The translations under genes and the position numbers were made by a program. The notes beneath the pieces are model-generated. The model was not told the origin of the DNA, did not search any database, and saw only the letters and a program-made list of their open reading frames with translations. Below are positions 17,085 to 19,926 of a DNA stretch of 19,926 nucleotides, one piece after another (positions within the stretch are counted from its first letter, which is position 1; every line of letters starts with the position of its first letter). The stretch is from an uncultured Selenomonadales bacterium (GTDB lineage Bacteria > Bacillota_C > Negativicutes > Selenomonadales > Selenomonadaceae): assembly GCA_937916025.1 (NCBI GenBank), contig CALGGX010000172.1:1-19926 (forward strand), given 5' to 3'.

Positions 17085-18748
17085 ATCGATTCCTCCCAAC
17101 GTCTGTAAAGTTCATCTATCTCGTCGATTTTGGATTGATGATCCGCCGCGAGTTGCGATAATTTTTGCGGCTCGACTTCTCGATTGATCTCGATTTCGAT
17201 CATCTTCAACTCCATCTCCGCCATTGCGATTTGCGCCTCTAATCTGTCGACTGCTTCGGAGCTCATCGGTTTTGACAGTCGTTTTTGTTTCGGCAGGTTA
17301 AATTCGTCAAGCGGCTTTGACGTTCCTGCCGAGGCGGATTTTTTTTGTGTCGAAGGCTTGACGGACGGAGAGAGTTCGATGATCCGATCGGTCACTCGAT
17401 CAAGTAAATATCTGTCGTGCGTCACGATTAAAATTGTGCCGTCAAAAGAATTTAGCGCGGATTCAATCGCCTCCCGCGCAGGTAAATCTAAATGATTCGT
17501 CGGTTCGTCGAGGATTAGAAAGTTTGCGCCAGTTAAAATTAATTTAGTCAGCGCGACGCGAGTTTTTTCGCCGCCGGAGAGTGAAGCGATCGGTTTTTCG
17601 ACGAGCTCGGCAAAAAGTTCCAGCCGCGCCAATTCCGATCTCGCGCGTTCGATCGTCAAGCCGAATTCATTGATCAATTCTTCGATCGGAGTCGCGTTGC
17701 CGTTCAAATCTTCATGCCCTTGTGAGAGAAATCCGAGCTTGACGCGATTGCCGATCTTAATCGTGCCGGACTCCGCGCGGAGCTCGCCGACGAGCAATTT
17801 CAGCAATGTCGATTTGCCGACGCCGTTTTTGCCGATCAATCCGATCTTTTCGCCTTTCTGAATTTCGATCGAGAAGTGATTGATGATATTTCTGAAATTC
17901 AAATCATCGACGACGAGAACTTTGTTTGCGGTTTCGGAGGCTTCGGCGAGATTAATGCGAACGTTCTCGACAGACGGCGGCTTTTCGATGCGCTCGAGCC
18001 GATCGAGTTTCTTCTGCCGACCGCGCGCCTGTTTGGAATTGACGCCGGCTTTGTTTCGCCGAATGTACTCTTCTTCCTTCGCAATCACTTCCTGCTGTTT
18101 CTCGTACGCCTTCAATTGAGCCTCGCGCTGCTCGCGTTTCAATCGGACGTACTTGTCGTAATTGGCATTGTAGATCGCGGCGCGGCGGTTTTCGATGTCG
18201 ATGATCTTGTCGACGCACGTCTGCAGGAAGTGTCGATCGTGCGTGACGGCGAGTACCGTGCCGCTGTAGTTTTTGACGAACGACTCGAGGAAGTCGATCG
18301 CGTAGATGTCGAGATGGTTTGTCGGCTCGTCGAGGATCAGAATGCGCGGCTCGGTTATGAGTGCTTTGCCGAGTGCGATCTTTGCGGACTCGCCGCCGCT
18401 GAACTCGTTCGGATTTTTTTGCAGTTCGGATTCGGAAAAGCCGAGCCCGAAGAGAATTTTCTTTGCCTGAAATTCTTCAGCGTCGTTGACGGCGAGGAGC
18501 TCGTCGAGCAAAGTCCGCGCGGAGAATGTCGGCAATTGCTCGGCATAACCCAAGTCCTCGGCATGGAAACCGGTGATCGATCCGGCGTCCGGTTCGAGCG
18601 TGCCGAGGATAAGTTTCAACAGCGTGGACTTACCCGCGCCGTTTTTGCCGACGATGCCGACCTTCTCGCCGGACTCGATTCGGAAATTTACATCGGTGAG
18701 GATCAGTCGCTCGCCAAAGGATTTTGCAATGTTTTGTGCTAAAATCAA
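17081..18748 (-). CDS. ABC-F family ATPase, YdiF-like, ribosome-associated
   Basis: ABC-F proteins have two fused ATP-binding domains, lack membrane segments, and act on ribosomes to relieve stalling or regulate elongation; some give antibiotic resistance. In 555 residues I see Walker A GKNGAGKST (34-42), signature FSGGESAKIAL, Walker B ILILDEPTNHLD (137-147), and a basic helical linker (about 198-260, rich in Lys, Arg and Gln). The second Walker A GKNGVGKST (307-315), signature LSGGEKTRVAL and LILDEPTNHLD (411-421) follow, then a Lys/Ser linker and a C-terminal coiled coil (about 495-553). Both catalytic Glu are present. I chose the TTG at 18748, seven bases after AGAGG; an upstream TTG start is possible. 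Proximity to tsaD recalls ydiF beside gcp in Bacillus subtilis, favouring a housekeeping role over resistance. It heads the operon and lies just after a tnpB element. Confidence 0.94.
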   Translation of the reverse strand: MILAQNIAKSFGERLILTDVNFRIESGEKVGIVGKNGAGKSTLLKLILGTLEPDAGSITGFHAEDLGYAEQLPTFSARTLLDELLAVNDAEEFQAKKILFGLGFSESELQKNPNEFSGGESAKIALGKALITEPRILILDEPTNHLDIYAIDFLESFVKNYSGTVLAVTHDRHFLQTCVDKIIDIENRRAAIYNANYDKYVRLKREQREAQLKAYEKQQEVIAKEEEYIRRNKAGVNSKQARGRQKKLDRLERIEKPPSVENVRINLAEASETANKVLVVDDLNFRNIINHFSIEIQKGEKIGLIGKNGVGKSTLLKLLVGELRAESGTIKIGNRVKLGFLSQGHEDLNGNATPIEELINEFGLTIERARSELARLELFAELVEKPIASLSGGEKTRVALTKLILTGANFLILDEPTNHLDLPAREAIESALNSFDGTILIVTHDRYLLDRVTDRIIELSPSVKPSTQKKSASAGTSKPLDEFNLPKQKRLSKPMSSEAVDRLEAQIAMAEMELKMIEIEINREVEPQKLSQLAADHQSKIDEIDELYRRWEESI

Positions 18749-18857
18749 AATTACACCTCTGAAAACTTTATGTGCAATCAACCGGTCGCTATACTTCCTG
18801 CTTCATCGAACCCGCTTTTGCCGAAGCTACTTGCGTTGATATGACTCTCCACAGGCT
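18749..18857 (-). ncRNA. Probable omega-RNA and right end of the IS605-type element
   Basis: IS605-family elements encode the TnpB guide RNA on the tnpB strand, from the end of tnpB into the right end of the element. The 109 bp after the tnpB stop contain short hairpin potential (GCTTCGGCAAAAGC on the minus strand) and the segment GATGAAGCAGGAAG, which resembles omega-RNA/right-end sequence of other IS605-type elements. I cannot fix the exact right boundary; it probably lies between about 18765 and 18800. The guide would be the flanking bases just beyond it, toward the ABC-F gene. No clear promoter for the ABC-F operon is visible here. Confidence 0.4.
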
Positions 18858-19926
18858 TTACTTCCCCGATAGCGTAAGGTAGTGCGCCAAATTAATGGCT
18901 GCATTCAAATCTCTGTCGATTTCAAAGCCGCATTCCGAGCAATGATACATTCGATCGCCGAGCTTCAAATCATGTTTGACGTGCCCGCAATGTGAGCACA
19001 TCTTCGAGCTGGCATAAAATCGATCGGCTTCGATCACTTCGATCCCCAACTCTTCCGCCTTATACTTGATCTGCCGCTTGAACTCGAACCATTTCTGCTC
19101 GATTATCGCTCGCCTCAAATGCCGATTTTTCATCAAACCTCGGATGTTGAGAGTTTCCATGATGATGCGCGACGGCTTGGTTTTCACTATCGCGCGCGTT
19201 GTCTGATGAATGTAGTTTTGTCGAATGTCTCGCAATTTCTTATGAACGGCACGGACTTTTGCACTCTGCCGATTAATATTTTTACATTCGTGCAACGGAC
19301 GTTTCCAGATCGGTCGACGAGACAAGCGTTCTTTGCCGTCAATTCCGATTACTGTCGATGTTACATAATCGCCGATATTTGCTTCGATTTTGCGAGAGAA
19401 CTTGCGTTGCTCTTTCTTCAATCGTTGTATCAACTGAAAGACTCGCTCCGTGTGATTGATGTTATGAAAGACCCTGCCGTCGGAGAGAACCGCCAATTCT
19501 TTAATGCCGAGATCGATTCCGATCGTCTTTTTGGTCAATTTGACTTTCCGAGGTTTGGTTTTATATCCGACGCCGAGATACCAGTGCTTGCCATCGAACG
19601 TAATGTGCGGATCGGAATAATATCCTTCAATCTTCGGCAAAGGATGCACGGTTTTGACATTGCCGAGTCGCTCGCCCGTAAAACCGTCCGCCGTCCGTTT
19701 CACGGTTTGATTGCAAACGTAGAAACTGATTTTGCTTTTATGTTTCGACTTGAAATGAGGATAACCGAATTTGCCTTTGAAAAATTGTTGCCGCGCTCTG
19801 TCAGCTTCGATGATCGCATGATTGACGACGGTTGCTCCGACTTCTCTCAACCATTGATGAGTGTTCGGCTTGAGAATTCGCGCGACGTATTTTTGAAAAG
19901 TATAACCGCTGATGCCTTTAGGTGTC
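18785..19926 (-). mobile_element. IS200/IS605-type element (tnpB end), continuing past the right edge
   Basis: It comprises the tnpB gene and its 3' flank. The left end and any tnpA (Y1 transposase) would lie beyond the right edge of the window, so I cannot say whether this is a full element or a tnpB-only copy. The inner boundary near 18785 is approximate. The element is inserted immediately upstream of the ABC-F operon in the same orientation. Confidence 0.6.
18858..19926 (-). CDS. tnpB: TnpB, RNA-guided nuclease of IS200/IS605 elements, N-terminus beyond the right edge
   Basis: At least 355 residues are visible; the frame is open to the right edge (TPKGISGYTFQKYVARI is the first part in view). 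Numbering from the internal TTG at 19850, RuvC-I is TIGIDLGI (Asp113), RuvC-II is RIIMETLNI (Glu232), the zinc ribbon is CSHCGH and CSECGF (Cys285, 288, 304, 307), and RuvC-III is DRDLNAAINL (312-321). All catalytic and zinc residues are intact, so the nuclease looks active. TnpB uses an omega-RNA to cut DNA next to a target-adjacent motif, which maintains the element at its site. A stretch of about 30 residues after FSRKIEANIG (151-160) appears longer than in most TnpB. It ends at SGK with a TAA at 18860-18858. The protein belongs to the transposon-associated TnpB group rather than Cas12. Confidence 0.92.
   Translation of the reverse strand, partial: TPKGISGYTFQKYVARILKPNTHQWLREVGATVVNHAIIEADRARQQFFKGKFGYPHFKSKHKSKISFYVCNQTVKRTADGFTGERLGNVKTVHPLPKIEGYYSDPHITFDGKHWYLGVGYKTKPRKVKLTKKTIGIDLGIKELAVLSDGRVFHNINHTERVFQLIQRLKKEQRKFSRKIEANIGDYVTSTVIGIDGKERLSRRPIWKRPLHECKNINRQSAKVRAVHKKLRDIRQNYIHQTTRAIVKTKPSRIIMETLNIRGLMKNRHLRRAIIEQKWFEFKRQIKYKAEELGIEVIEADRFYASSKMCSHCGHVKHDLKLGDRMYHCSECGFEIDRDLNAAINLAHYLTLSGK

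Overview
The window looks like a chromosomal segment from a Bacillota-type bacterium. The evidence is strong AGGAGG-type ribosome binding sites, frequent TTG starts, an AddA-type (not RecB-type) helicase-nuclease, and a YdiF-like ABC-F gene two genes away from tsaD, much as in Bacillus. I suspect an uncultured Negativicutes/Selenomonadales lineage, but only weakly; no rRNA or other decisive marker is present.

Left part (1-8249): a single reading frame on the minus strand, at least 2,645 codons long and open to the left edge, encodes a giant beta-strand-repeat protein that begins MDFDLQRFAGG. I read every codon of this frame and found no stop, no cysteine codon and only six arginine codons. 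It has its own near-consensus promoter (TTGACA, 17 bp, TAAAAT) and an untranslated leader of about 250 nt. This is the least explained and most interesting part of the window.

Middle (8250-13912): pyruvate kinase is a free-standing transcription unit with its own promoter and terminator. Upstream of it lie addA and a DedA-family membrane protein gene, arranged dedA then addA. addA is broken near its 5' end: the Walker A part and the rest lie in different frames and about 20 conserved residues are missing at the junction. This is either a real deletion or a sequencing/assembly error.

Right part (13913-18748): tatD is divergent from dedA and convergent with tsaD. The 3' ends of tatD and tsaD are built from two short heptamer arrays of opposite polarity that supply the stop codons of both genes. 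tsaD is the last gene of a tight unit, ABC-F ATPase then secreted Fn3-like/SGNH hydrolase then tsaD, with a 4-nt stop/start overlap between the first two and a 10-bp gap before the third. The ABC-F protein and TsaD both serve translation (ribosome-associated ATPase and t6A tRNA modification); the hydrolase between them is an exported enzyme.

Right edge (18749-19926): an IS200/IS605-type tnpB with intact RuvC and zinc-finger residues runs off the window. Its 3' end and probable omega-RNA region abut the ABC-F gene. No tRNA, rRNA or CRISPR array was seen.
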